A DNA stretch of 64,000 bases from Ohtaekwangia koreensis (GTDB taxonomy: Bacteria > Bacteroidota > Bacteroidia > Cytophagales > Cyclobacteriaceae). Positions 9,930 through 19,018 of this stretch are shown here, piece by piece. The DNA is taken from assembly GCF_900167975.1 (NCBI RefSeq), contig NZ_FUZU01000003.1:744001-808000 (forward strand). Direction: 5' to 3'. The translations under genes were made by a program, and so were the position numbers. The notes under the pieces were generated by a model. The model saw nothing but the letters and a program-made list of their open reading frames with translations. It had not been told where the DNA came from and searched no databases. Within the stretch, counting starts at the first letter, position 1, and every line of letters begins with the position of its first letter.

Positions 9930-10094
9930 CTGTATCGCTATGCCTTGGCGAATACATCGATTCACTTTTTACATTTCATTTCAAGTAATGATCGAAAGCC
10001 AAATTTCCTTCCTGCTTTGAAATGACAAGCAATTGGGATCGCCCAAAAGATATATACATCAAACTGCATTTCTCAAATCATATACCTATAGCAT

Positions 10095-12248
10095 ATGACA
10101 CACGAACATCATCATCAGCAATATACATGTCCAATGCATCCGGAAATTGTGAAGGATGCTCCCGGTCAATGTCCAAAGTGCGGCATGACTCTCGTTCCAT
10201 TGAAAACAGAGATCAAAGAGAAAAAGAAAGAACACAGTATACCGCATGATCATCATGGAATGTCTTCTGATAAATCAATGGAAGGAAAACACGACCATCA
10301 TGCAGGTGGTGGCCATGCCCATCATGCTGGAATGATTGATGATTTTAAAAAGCGTTTCTATGTTGTGTTAATTCTGACAATCCCCATCATGGCTTTATCG
10401 CCTATGATACAACATTGGCTGAATGTCGATTGGACATTCGCAGGATCAAACTATATCTTGCTTGCACTTTCATCTGTGGTTTTCTTTTACGGAGGCTGGC
10501 CCTTTCTTACCGGGTTTGTGAGCGAAGTAAAGTCCAAGACATTGGGTATGATGACGTTGGTGGCAGTAGCAATTACCGTTGCCTATATCTATAGTGTTGC
10601 CATTATTATGGGATTGGAAGGAATGGATTTCTTCTGGGAACTGGCAACGCTGATTCTGATTATGCTCCTCGGGCATTGGATCGAAATGAAGTCCATCATG
10701 AGCGCGTCAAAAGAACTGGAACTTCTTGTCCAGCTAATGCCAGCCGAAGCACACCTGGTTCATGGAGATCATGTGATGGATGTTAAAACTGATACTCTAA
10801 AGGCTAATGATATTATTCTCATCAAGCCCGGTGAAAAAATATCAGCGGATGGTGAGATCATCGACGGTCAAAGTTTTCTGAACGAGTCCATGCTTACGGG
10901 CGAGTCGAAGCCGGTTGAAAAAGATAAGGGCGATAAAGTGATCGCAGGTTCCATCAATGGTGAAGGATCATTGAAAGTTAAAGTAACACACGGCACAAAA
11001 GATTCATACCTCGCGCAGGTCATCAAACTTGTACAGGATGCTCAGGATGCAAAATCAAAAACGCAGCTTCTTGCAGATCAGGCTGCGAAGTGGCTTACCA
11101 TCATCGCGCTCGTTTCTGGTGCACTTACTTTCATTACCTGGTTGGTGATTGGTAAAGATCTCGCATTCGCGATGGAGCGGATGGTTACTGTTATCGTTAT
11201 CTGTTGTCCTCACGCATTGGGTCTTGCTGTTCCACTTGTTGTTGCCAGGTCCACGGCAATTTCTGCGAAGAGCGGATTGTTGATCAAAGACCGAACAGCG
11301 TTCGAAAACTCCAGAAAAATTTCGACACTGGTTTTCGACAAGACTGGCACACTCACCCGGGGAGAGTTTAACGTTGTACGCTTTGAGTCGCTAGACTATA
11401 TCTATAGCAAAGAACAAATACTAAATCTTGCAGCATCGCTTGAAGGAAACTCAGAGCATCCTATCGCCACCGGTATAATTCGAAAATCGAAAGAGCTCAA
11501 TCAAAAGCCGATGTTATTGGAAAATTTTAAGGCCATCACAGGCAAAGGCATTGAAGCAACGGTGGATGGAAAAGATATAAAAGTTGTTAGCCCGGGCTAT
11601 TTGCGCGAGAATACATTAGACGTTGATGTAAAGTCTTCACAAGCAGAAACCATTGTCTTCATAGTGATCAATAACAAAGTCGCAGGATTTGTTGCTCTTG
11701 CCGATGAAGTACGACCTGAGTCTGCTGAGGCCATCCGGATTCTTCGTTCTCAAAACATTAAGACACTTCTTCTCACTGGTGATAATAAAGAAGTCGCGAA
11801 AACTGTAAGCGATTCGTTGGCCATGGATGGATTCATTGCTGAAGTTCTTCCTCATCAGAAACTTGAAAAAATAAAAGAGCTTCAAAGCAAAGGTGAATTT
11901 GTAGCCATGACTGGTGATGGTGTAAATGATGCACCTGCCCTTGCCCAAGCCGATGTAGGAATTGCCGTTGGTTCCGGCTCCGATATTGCTGCGGAGACTT
12001 CAGATATAGTGCTCGTGAACAGCAACCCGCGAGACGTTGCTAATCTCATTCTGTTCGGGAAAGCAACCTATAGGAAAATGATTCAGAACCTGGCATGGGC
12101 TACAGGATATAATATAGTGGCTATGCCCCTTGCTGCAGGTATACTATATAATGCCGGAGTTATGCTAAGCCCTGCTATGGGCGCAGTGCTGATGAGTGTA
12201 AGCACGGTAGTGGTAGCGATCAATGCAAGGATGTTGAGAATAAAATAG
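10095..12248 (+). CDS. Copper/heavy-metal-translocating P1B-type ATPase, CopB-like (CPH motif)
   Basis: 717 residues. The His-rich N-terminus carries a heavy-metal-binding domain (YTCPMHPEI...CPKCGM, residues 10-31) and further His clusters to about residue 78. Then come transmembrane helices, the actuator motif TGES, the metal-site motif CCPHALG (C370-H373), the phosphorylated Asp in DKTGT (D415), the P1B signature SEHPIA, and GDGVNDAPAL. The CPH form (instead of CPC) is typical of the CopB/P1B-3 group, which exports Cu(II), Cu(I) or Ag(I) out of the cytoplasm. It has no classical CxxC metal-binding domain. It stands alone downstream of the HYC_CC_PP gene and is probably part of the same metal response. 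Confidence 0.93.
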   Translation: MTHEHHHQQYTCPMHPEIVKDAPGQCPKCGMTLVPLKTEIKEKKKEHSIPHDHHGMSSDKSMEGKHDHHAGGGHAHHAGMIDDFKKRFYVVLILTIPIMALSPMIQHWLNVDWTFAGSNYILLALSSVVFFYGGWPFLTGFVSEVKSKTLGMMTLVAVAITVAYIYSVAIIMGLEGMDFFWELATLILIMLLGHWIEMKSIMSASKELELLVQLMPAEAHLVHGDHVMDVKTDTLKANDIILIKPGEKISADGEIIDGQSFLNESMLTGESKPVEKDKGDKVIAGSINGEGSLKVKVTHGTKDSYLAQVIKLVQDAQDAKSKTQLLADQAAKWLTIIALVSGALTFITWLVIGKDLAFAMERMVTVIVICCPHALGLAVPLVVARSTAISAKSGLLIKDRTAFENSRKISTLVFDKTGTLTRGEFNVVRFESLDYIYSKEQILNLAASLEGNSEHPIATGIIRKSKELNQKPMLLENFKAITGKGIEATVDGKDIKVVSPGYLRENTLDVDVKSSQAETIVFIVINNKVAGFVALADEVRPESAEAIRILRSQNIKTLLLTGDNKEVAKTVSDSLAMDGFIAEVLPHQKLEKIKELQSKGEFVAMTGDGVNDAPALAQADVGIAVGSGSDIAAETSDIVLVNSNPRDVANLILFGKATYRKMIQNLAWATGYNIVAMPLAAGILYNAGVMLSPAMGAVLMSVSTVVVAINARMLRIK

Positions 12249-12430
12249 CGGTGAAAAAGAATTTCAACTATGTTAAACTATACAACGAGCTGTTCATCCT
12301 ATACGGACAGAACCTGACGCTTAAGTCACATGCAAATCATGGGATAAATTAATATTGTGTGCTGAGGAAATAACCGTTGTACACGATCGAACACTATATA
12401 GCTCAACGGGACTGGTTTTAAAATCAGACC

Positions 12431-12649
12431 TTACACCACCGGATTAAACCCAACAATCTTGACCATCATATGATTATCAGGTGGCGCAACATATATATGA
12501 CCTGTTTTTATTTTTTCCCTGTGGTGAGGAATCTTGCATGTAAAGATTGTGTGCTTCAAATCCGGAGTAAGCGAGTCGAAGAATTCGGTCAATGCAACAG
12601 AGCCTCCCGCTGACGCACCGACAACCACTATAAATCTACGTTTGGCCAT
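12431..12649 (-). pseudogene. Internally deleted CheB-type methylesterase remnant
   Basis: 72 residues. The first 30 are a clear CheB catalytic-domain start (VVVGASAGGSVALTEFFDSL, containing the nucleophile serine of GASAGG), and residues 50-63 match a later CheB segment (TGHIYVAPPDNHMM). The roughly 45 residues that normally lie between, including the catalytic His region, are absent, and the C-terminal half with the catalytic Asp is missing as well. No chemotaxis genes are nearby. I read it as a decayed gene with an internal deletion, not a functional enzyme. Confidence 0.7.
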
Positions 12650-12896
12650 AAGCCTTGAGTGCGTAAAAATAATACCTGAAAAGGATCGACTTATGGACGG
12701 CAGACTATATTAAACTGAGCGCGCAGTTGAAGCCACATGAACGCACCAAATCCAAGCCAAAATAATGGTTCTATTTTGCGAATTAGGTTTATCGTTTATT
12801 TTTACGACTATATATTAATTTAATATAGTATACGCATATATTGCTTACAATAAAGTTATCTATTTCACCTTTTACCTAACCCTAAACCTTATCGCT

Positions 12897-13472
12897 ATGG
12901 CATCCCCTCTAAAAAATGATACCCCAATAGAAAAGACCGCAGAAATGCTGGACGAAGACCGTTATTGGGCCATGATCCAACAGGCACAAGACTCTACCGA
13001 AGACCTGGACGAAATGGAAGAACAACTGATCGAGGAAGTAGAAAAACTAACGCCTAAAGAAATAGTAGGCTTCTACCTGCGAACTCATTATTTTACGTAC
13101 AAAGCCTATACCTCTGAATTGTGGTGTGCAGGGTATATCATTAATGACGGCTGCTCTGACGATGGCTTCGAATACTTCAGACTCTGGTTAATATCAGCAG
13201 GAAAAGAAATTTACTATAACGCTCTAGCCAATCCGGATTCACTGGTAGATGTTGTGGAGACCAACAATGATACCTACGACTTCGAAGCGCTGACGTATGT
13301 GCCTCCGACTGCTTTTACAAATAAAACAGGCCTGGACCTCTACGACTATATTGATGAAGAAAACTTCAAGTACCGGAGCGAACCTGAGATGGAATTCACC
13401 TGGGAAGAAGAAGACGCGGAGAGTCAGCAGAAAATCTGTCCGAAGTTGTATGCAATGTTTTCGGACGATTAG
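12897..13472 (+). CDS. DUF4240 domain-containing protein
   Basis: 191 residues, cytoplasmic, very acidic. DUF4240 features are clear: an initial DEDRYWAMIQQA, then ELWCAGYIINDGCSDDGFEYFRLWLISAG, then YYNALANPDSLVD. Related proteins are scattered through bacteria and some resemble WGR/DUF4240 proteins found near toxin-immunity genes, but no function is established. It is a single gene with no close partner. The start ATG follows an AT-rich leader; no strong ribosome-binding site is visible, as is usual in Bacteroidota. Confidence 0.85.
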   Translation: MASPLKNDTPIEKTAEMLDEDRYWAMIQQAQDSTEDLDEMEEQLIEEVEKLTPKEIVGFYLRTHYFTYKAYTSELWCAGYIINDGCSDDGFEYFRLWLISAGKEIYYNALANPDSLVDVVETNNDTYDFEALTYVPPTAFTNKTGLDLYDYIDEENFKYRSEPEMEFTWEEEDAESQQKICPKLYAMFSDD

Positions 13473-13499
13473 CTATATATAGTACTCTGACCCATACTA

Positions 13500-13760
13500 T
13501 TATACTATAGGAGATATAAACCGATATTCAAATGGGGAATCTTTTATATACCCTATAACGCATTCTAGTGATATGCCTTCGGGCACATCACCTTCTGAAA
13601 ATATACTCTGTACCAACACGTATAGTCGCGGCTGATAGAGATTAGAATACCTGGCACTTTCAATAATATAACGCAGTGATCATAAGCATTGGTACCCAAA
13701 AAGGTAATGGATAGTTTTATCCAGGCACAATATCTTCGCTAGATAAATAAAATCCCCCAT
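13500..13760 (-). pseudogene. Possible decayed gene with one in-frame stop
   Basis: Reading leftward from the ATG at 13760 there are 26 codons, a TGA at 13680-13682, then 59 more codons in the same frame to a TAA at 13500. The second part reads like protein (YQPRLYVLVQSIFSEGDVPE, ECVIGYIKDSPFEYRF), but I recognise no family. Only three bases overlap the lipoprotein gene that starts at 13759 on the other strand. It could be a pseudogene or a chance open frame in AT-rich DNA. Confidence 0.3.
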
Positions 13761-14847
13761 GAAAGCCGAAGGTATTGAATGTAAAGTTTATTTTAATCGC
13801 TATATCCGCAAGAACACGTTGTGTGTGCTGATAGCCCTGTCGTTGTTAACCATCAATTCCTGTAAGGACGATGATGACGATGCTGACTCCTCACAGGCAG
13901 AAGGTTGCGTCATAATACACTATACGAATACTTATAGCGGAACTGAAAGCCCAACGGTGACCTATACCAATACCTCCGACATCGTCTACGCCTATGATGA
14001 TCAGGGCAACGAAACCGGTTTCACCGTAAAGCACGACTACGTGTACAGTGATGGCACGACTGCTTCATACTCGGGGTCTAACAATTATCAATACGACAGC
14101 GAGGGATTTCGTATCCGTACGGTTAGCCAGTCAAACCGCACGGAGCGCGATAAGTCAACGAGCTTCGGTTCCTACAACACCGAATATACCTACGAAAACA
14201 ACCGTCTGATCAAATCGACTTCAGAAGATACATGGAATGGCGGTCCGAAGACCACCTCCAGTTACCTGTATGAATACAACAGTGACGGCAACCTCATAAA
14301 ATTTACCAATGTCAACTACAACGAGGTTATGACGATCGACTATAATGGCAAGTCTATTCAAAAGATAACGAAGGTCGATGCAAAAGGAAGTTCCACTTCT
14401 CCGTTTTTTGAATACAACAGCAAGGGATTGATTGTGAAATGGATTGAGACGCGTGGAGCGTATACGGAAGAATACAGGTTCGAGTATGATGCGAATGGAC
14501 AGGTAACTCGCCAGGAACGTTTTATCAATGGAAAAAACAGTTCAGCTTCTGTATCTGAATATGATACGAAACAATCCATCTATGCAAAAAAAGATACACG
14601 TCCGAAAGGTCATCCCTTGATTCCTGGCTATTATCCGGATGTTGTTTATAAAAACAATGTGGTACGGGCCATGTATTATGAAGGGAATGCAGAAGGTAAC
14701 GCATGGGAGCTCACTGGTTCCTCAGTACATGTATATAATTACAATGCGAGTGGCTTTCCGGTGTCATCTACAGCCAAAGGGTTTGACAAGAACGGTGCAC
14801 CGACCAATACCGCCAGCACTACCTACGAGTATAAAGATTGCCAGTAG
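13759..14847 (+). CDS. Lipoprotein with YD/RHS-like repeats
   Basis: 362 residues. The ATG at 13759 gives a basic N-terminus followed by a hydrophobic segment and lipobox (LTINSC, about residue 35), then an acidic run KDDDDDADS consistent with surface export. The body is a string of beta-strand repeats of about 20-40 residues with the pattern YxYDxxGxxxxxT/S (YAYDDQGNETGF, YQYDSEGFRIRT, YEYNSDGNLIKF, FEYDANGQVTRQ), resembling the YD repeats of RHS proteins or the DUF4595 lipoproteins of Bacteroidota. No toxin or protease domain follows. It stands alone. Probable cell-surface protein of unknown function. Confidence 0.75.
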   Translation: MKAEGIECKVYFNRYIRKNTLCVLIALSLLTINSCKDDDDDADSSQAEGCVIIHYTNTYSGTESPTVTYTNTSDIVYAYDDQGNETGFTVKHDYVYSDGTTASYSGSNNYQYDSEGFRIRTVSQSNRTERDKSTSFGSYNTEYTYENNRLIKSTSEDTWNGGPKTTSSYLYEYNSDGNLIKFTNVNYNEVMTIDYNGKSIQKITKVDAKGSSTSPFFEYNSKGLIVKWIETRGAYTEEYRFEYDANGQVTRQERFINGKNSSASVSEYDTKQSIYAKKDTRPKGHPLIPGYYPDVVYKNNVVRAMYYEGNAEGNAWELTGSSVHVYNYNASGFPVSSTAKGFDKNGAPTNTASTTYEYKDCQ

Positions 14848-15201
14848 CCAGACACTGAATGTTATTGCTGAATCAACTTCAGGCATGACACTATAAATGC
14901 CCTGCGTGTAATCATGTATATAGGGTAACCTGTGTGAATAACCCGCAGGTTACCATTTACTATACGCCGTTTATTTACCGCTTTTATTCTATCTCGCGTA
15001 TACCTCATAGACACCTACATCATTTTGATCAACAGCGTTATATATACTGTACTATAGTATGTTATCCTTGTTTTACATTTCTGAGCGAGATGATCCGCGG
15101 TTTTAATCATGAGCCATCCAGACAAGTAAATTGAGCCATCAGAGAAAGCTGTTATAGGCACAAGCGCTGACCTTTGTGTCATCATTAAAAAAATAACAGC
15201 A
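14848..15201. other. Intergenic region before the aldo/keto reductase
   Basis: The only structure I see in these 354 bp is the hairpin at 14924-14954; the rest is AT-rich with no plausible gene. Confidence 0.5.
14924..14954 (+). terminator. Hairpin downstream of the YD-repeat lipoprotein
   Basis: GGTAACCTG (14924-14932) pairs with CAGGTTACC (14946-14954) across a 13-nt loop. No T-run follows, so it may be a Rho-independent terminator without tail or an mRNA-end stabiliser. Confidence 0.4.
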
Positions 15202-16173
15202 ATGACAACAATTAAAAAGATAGCGCTTGGTAAAAACGGACCACTCGTATCCAAACTCGGCTTAGGTTGCATGCGCATGTCGTCCGTTTGGGGTGGCGCA
15301 ACGAATGACGAAAATGAAAGTATAGCCACCATCCAAATGGCATTGGACAGCGGTATAAACTTTTTGAATACCGGGGACTTTTACGGCAGCGGCCACAACG
15401 AGTTGCTCGTAGGCAAAGCCATTAAAGGCAGACGTGACGATGCCTTTATCAGTGTCAAGTTTGGTGCAATCTTCTATGGTGGTCAGTGGCTCGGATTGGA
15501 CCTGCGCCCTATAGCGATTAAGAACTTTATCAACTATTCTTTGGTACGTTTGGGTATTGACACCATTGATCTATACCAGCCCTGCAGATTGGATAACAGT
15601 GTTCCTGTTGAAGATGTGATCGGCACTGTAGCCGACCTGATTAAAGAAGGAAAAGTACGGTACCTTGGTGTTTCTGAAATAAATGCCGATCAACTGCGTA
15701 AGGCTCACAGTATACATCCCGTAACAGCATTGGAAATTGGTTATTCATTGGCCGATCGCCAGATTGAAAGCGATCTCCTTCCTGCTGCGAAAGAGCTGGG
15801 TATAGGGGTCGTTGCTTTTGCCAACACGGCCGAGGGTTTACTCACCGGAGAGATGAAAGCACCTCTTCCTGCCAATGGTTACCACAATCATTTTTCACGT
15901 TTCCAAGGAGAGAACTTGATTAAGAACCTGGAAAAAGTAGAAGTGTTAAAACATATAGCAAAGGAAAAAGGATATACCCCTACACAACTCGCAATAGCAT
16001 GGGTAAATGCGCAGGGCGATCACATCATGCCCCTGGTAAGCATGAGCCGGAGATCACGGCTTCCAGAGAATATTAAAGCGATGGAAATCATAATTACTCC
16101 AGAAGAGATGAATGTTCTGAACACGCATTTCGCTCAGGGATCTATACTAGGCGGTACATATCTGCAAAGGTAA
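15202..16173 (+). CDS. Aldo/keto reductase
   Basis: 323 residues. The AKR TIM barrel is clear: LGLGCMRMS near the N-terminus, catalytic D59 and Y61 in GDFYGSG, catalytic K86 in SVKFGA, and GKVRYLGVSE. The fourth residue of the classical tetrad, the His of LYYQHRVD, is Cys128 here (LYQPCRLD); some AKR subfamilies carry LYQPARLD at this place, so this is subgroup-typical rather than damage. The enzyme should reduce carbonyl substrates with NADPH. An intrinsic terminator separates it from the AraC regulator 46 bp downstream, which may nevertheless control it. Confidence 0.92.
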   Translation: MTTIKKIALGKNGPLVSKLGLGCMRMSSVWGGATNDENESIATIQMALDSGINFLNTGDFYGSGHNELLVGKAIKGRRDDAFISVKFGAIFYGGQWLGLDLRPIAIKNFINYSLVRLGIDTIDLYQPCRLDNSVPVEDVIGTVADLIKEGKVRYLGVSEINADQLRKAHSIHPVTALEIGYSLADRQIESDLLPAAKELGIGVVAFANTAEGLLTGEMKAPLPANGYHNHFSRFQGENLIKNLEKVEVLKHIAKEKGYTPTQLAIAWVNAQGDHIMPLVSMSRRSRLPENIKAMEIIITPEEMNVLNTHFAQGSILGGTYLQR

Positions 16174-16175
16174 AC

Positions 16176-16206
16176 GGAGGGGGTATACAAAACCCCTCCT
16201 TGTTTT
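16176..16206 (+). terminator. Intrinsic terminator after the aldo/keto reductase
   Basis: GGAGGGG (16176-16182) pairs with CCCCTCC (16193-16199) over a 10-nt loop and is followed by TTGTTTT, just beyond the stop. Confidence 0.8.
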
Positions 16207-16219
16207 ATAACTTTACATC

Positions 16220-17056
16220 ATGACGAATCCAACAGAAATAATTCCGGGAGTTATTTTCTATTCATATCTCTCGACCATGCGAAAAGAGAAAGTCGGCTTT
16301 CTCAAACATAACACATTGGTGTTGCAGGTTTCAGGACACTTTACGTTGGAAACTTCCGCGCAGAAAATTTCAATGAGCAAAGGTGAGATGTTACTCATTG
16401 GCAAAAATCAATTGGGAACCCTTACCAAAACTCCCATGGCCAATGAGGAGCATTATGAAACTATTGTCATTTTCCTTCAGGAAGATCTGCTCAGAAAGAT
16501 TGCAATGGAAGAACAAATAGAGATCAAGCAAAAATATACCGGCCCACAGAACATTCTTGTTCCGTCAAACGATTTTCTCAAAGGCTATTTTCAATCCGTA
16601 ATACCCTATATCCGGAACCCGACAAAATCCATCACCGCTGACATTGGTATTTTGAAAGTAAAGGAAGGTGTAAAATTATTGCTGCATGTTATACCCGAAG
16701 TCCGTAATTTATTGTTTGACTTTTCGGAACCCCACAAAATCGATTTACAAGAATTCATGCTCAGTCATTTTCACTACAACCTTCCGGTTGAAAAATTTGC
16801 AGGACTTACCGGAAGAAGTCTTGCGGGTTTCAAGCGCGACTTCCAAAAAATATTCGGGATGGCACCTCGTCAATGGCTGTTAGAAAAAAGACTAACGGAA
16901 GCACGAAGTCTCATCGAAAACAAAAACAAAAAACCCTCTGCAATTTATCTTGACTTAGGATTCGAGAGCCTCTCCCATTTTTCACATTCATTCAAGAAAA
17001 AGTTTGGCAAAGCGCCTACTGAATGCATGGTTTTACAAACGGCAAGAGAAAAGTGA
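16220..17056 (+). CDS. AraC-family transcriptional regulator
   Basis: 278 residues. The N-terminal half (about 1-150) is a cupin-like sensor domain (LVLQVSGHFTLET, GEMLLIGKNQLGTL); the C-terminal 100 residues carry the double helix-turn-helix of AraC proteins, with GRSLAGFKRDFQKIFG as first recognition region and LGFESLSHFSHSFKKKFG as second. It is a close paralogue in its DNA-binding domain of the regulator at 21814-22698. It follows the aldo/keto reductase on the same strand but after a terminator, so it probably has its own promoter. Effector unknown. Confidence 0.92.
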   Translation: MTNPTEIIPGVIFYSYLSTMRKEKVGFLKHNTLVLQVSGHFTLETSAQKISMSKGEMLLIGKNQLGTLTKTPMANEEHYETIVIFLQEDLLRKIAMEEQIEIKQKYTGPQNILVPSNDFLKGYFQSVIPYIRNPTKSITADIGILKVKEGVKLLLHVIPEVRNLLFDFSEPHKIDLQEFMLSHFHYNLPVEKFAGLTGRSLAGFKRDFQKIFGMAPRQWLLEKRLTEARSLIENKNKKPSAIYLDLGFESLSHFSHSFKKKFGKAPTECMVLQTAREK

Positions 17057-17192
17057 TTGTCTTTCGCCTTCTCTCCTATTGACACTTATGCAAGTGATGG
17101 AATAGAATTTTAAGTATACATTGAAGAAACACATGATATTGATCCACGCTACTAGTATATAATTCATCACGTTAGAATAGACAACCCTATAT

Positions 17193-17738
17193 ATGCGCAA
17201 ACATGTTATATTTTTCCAGGGAGGAGGAGGCGAAGAAGACTACGCTGCTGATGGTAAACTTGTCGATTCACTACAGAACATTATAGGAGACGACTATACT
17301 ATCCATTATTCACGCTTGCCCGATGAGCCCGTTCCGGATTTCGGAAGGATTAATCAGATCGACAATGCAATTTCGAATAGCGCTGATGACATTATTTTAA
17401 TAGGACACTCTTTAGGGGCTTCGATGCTCTTGAAATACCTTTCTGAAAATGAGGTGAAGAAGAAAATATCAGGAGTCTTTCTGATCTCTACGCCTTTCTG
17501 GAGTGGTGATGAAGGTTGGAAAGAAGCACTTAAGCTGAAAAAGGATTTTGCCGATACGTTATCCAAAGACATTCCAATTTTTATGTACCACTGCAGTGAT
17601 GACGAAGTGGTACCTTTTGCACTCTTTGCCCTATATAAGCAACATCTTCCCTGGGCAACTTTCCGCGAAATTCCCAGTGGAGGCCATCAACTCAACAACG
17701 ACCTGACAATTGTGGCTCAGGATATTAAATCGTTATGA
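17193..17738 (+). CDS. Small alpha/beta hydrolase (RBBP9/YdeN-like)
   Basis: 181 residues, cytoplasmic. Nucleophile elbow GHSLGAS (Ser73), acid in HCSDDEVVPF (Asp136/137) and His165 in SGGHQL complete a catalytic triad in the order expected. The length and the compact fold match the RBBP9/YdeN serine-hydrolase family. Substrate unknown. It is an isolated gene with a strong terminator 58 bp downstream. Confidence 0.88.
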   Translation: MRKHVIFFQGGGGEEDYAADGKLVDSLQNIIGDDYTIHYSRLPDEPVPDFGRINQIDNAISNSADDIILIGHSLGASMLLKYLSENEVKKKISGVFLISTPFWSGDEGWKEALKLKKDFADTLSKDIPIFMYHCSDDEVVPFALFALYKQHLPWATFREIPSGGHQLNNDLTIVAQDIKSL

Positions 17739-17795
17739 AATACAGCCTTATGCGGTTTATCTGTATCGCGTAGTCCGTTTATAATAATAATTTGT

Positions 17796-17832
17796 AATAC
17801 CATCACATATACAGTTATGTGGTGGTATTTTC
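17796..17832 (+). terminator. Intrinsic terminator after the 17193 hydrolase
   Basis: AATACCATCACATA and TATGTGGTGGTATT form a 14-bp stem with one U-G pair in the plus-strand RNA and a 6-nt loop, followed by TTTT. Confidence 0.75.
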
Positions 17833-17963
17833 GTTGAAAGACCTATATATTTAACGTTACTATAAATCTGATCTACGATGTATGATACCAGACAACGTCA
17901 CGCTTCGACTTATCAGAAACTCTTGATGCTCTAAAAAAGAAACACCTCCAAACAGAACGCCTT

Positions 17964-18857
17964 ATGAAAAATAGTTTTCAGTTCCTCCTTCTCTTGTTTG
18001 TCATAGTAACACAGGGTTCCTGTCAAACCAACCCGGTTATCGATGCTTTTCCGCAAGGCACCATTTTACATGGCAACATCAATTACAACGGGGATAATCT
18101 TTCCAAGCACACGCTGGATATTTATATACCCGCCAACGCAAAGGGAAAGTTACCATTGGTTATTTTTATACATGGCGGAGGTTGGCTGAGTAATGATAAA
18201 TACGCAGATATAGGGTATATGAAGAAAACCGTTGCTGAAATAGTCAACAGTGGTTTTGCATTGGCTTCCATTGACTATCGCTTTAGCACACAAGCAGTAT
18301 TCCCAGCTCAGATTCAGGATTGTAATCGTGCTGTTTCTTTTTTGTACGACAATGCCGATAAATATAGTCTTGATAAAAGCCGTTTCGCTGTGATGGGCTT
18401 TTCGGCTGGTGGCCATCTGGCTACATTGTTAGGGTTATCAAAAAATGATGATATCAAATCTTTTTTCATTCCAGGAACAAGTAAGGCGTTTAACTTCAAA
18501 GGTGTGGTTGATTTTTACGGACCTACCGACTTACTATTGTTCCCGGGCAGCGACAACGAAAAATCACCGGAAGGTATATTAATTGGTGCAGCCCCACTGA
18601 CTCGTCCTGATTTAGCGAAGGTGGCCAGTCCCATTACCTATGTAGATAAAAACGATCCGCCATTCCTGATCATTCATGGTGAAAAAGATGATCTCGTCTC
18701 TACAAAACAATCTTACTTATTAAATGCATGGTTGAATGTTGTCGGTGTTCAGAATGAACTCATCATCGTAAAAGATGCACCTCATTTTGGAGTCATGTTC
18801 GATGCTGACGAGGTTAGAAGTAAAGTCATAAGTTTTCTTAAAAAGCAATTGAATTGA
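17964..18857 (+). CDS. Secreted alpha/beta hydrolase/esterase (lipoprotein)
   Basis: 297 residues. Lipoprotein-type signal ending at Cys20 (VTQGSC). The oxyanion-hole motif HGGGW (70-74), nucleophile GFSAGGH (Ser147), acid in HGEKDDLV and the final His in APHFGV define the BD-FAE/acetyl-esterase-like family. Such enzymes deacylate small esters or acetylated and feruloylated sugars, which would fit a plant-biomass degrader, but no specificity can be read here. Single gene. Confidence 0.88.
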   Translation: MKNSFQFLLLLFVIVTQGSCQTNPVIDAFPQGTILHGNINYNGDNLSKHTLDIYIPANAKGKLPLVIFIHGGGWLSNDKYADIGYMKKTVAEIVNSGFALASIDYRFSTQAVFPAQIQDCNRAVSFLYDNADKYSLDKSRFAVMGFSAGGHLATLLGLSKNDDIKSFFIPGTSKAFNFKGVVDFYGPTDLLLFPGSDNEKSPEGILIGAAPLTRPDLAKVASPITYVDKNDPPFLIIHGEKDDLVSTKQSYLLNAWLNVVGVQNELIIVKDAPHFGVMFDADEVRSKVISFLKKQLN

Positions 18858-19018
18858 GAAGTTTCAAAATATATCTTTTCACACCACATCATTAATAGTA
18901 TATTGGGCTTACGCGAAACAGATTTACAAGAAGGACGTTTTTTACATACTATATTTTGAACAATGATGATGCTAATTTTTAATCTCATGGAAAGTATTAC
19001 CCGAAAACTCTGTTTCGA

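Noticed and set aside
10022-10249. 75-codon plus-strand frame overlapping the ATPase start
   Set aside because: Out of frame with the metal-binding CPMHPEI motif of the ATPase, which defines the real start at 10095.
15015-15332. 105-codon minus-strand frame overlapping the aldo/keto reductase start
   Set aside because: It overlaps the clear N-terminus of the reductase and has no family pattern.
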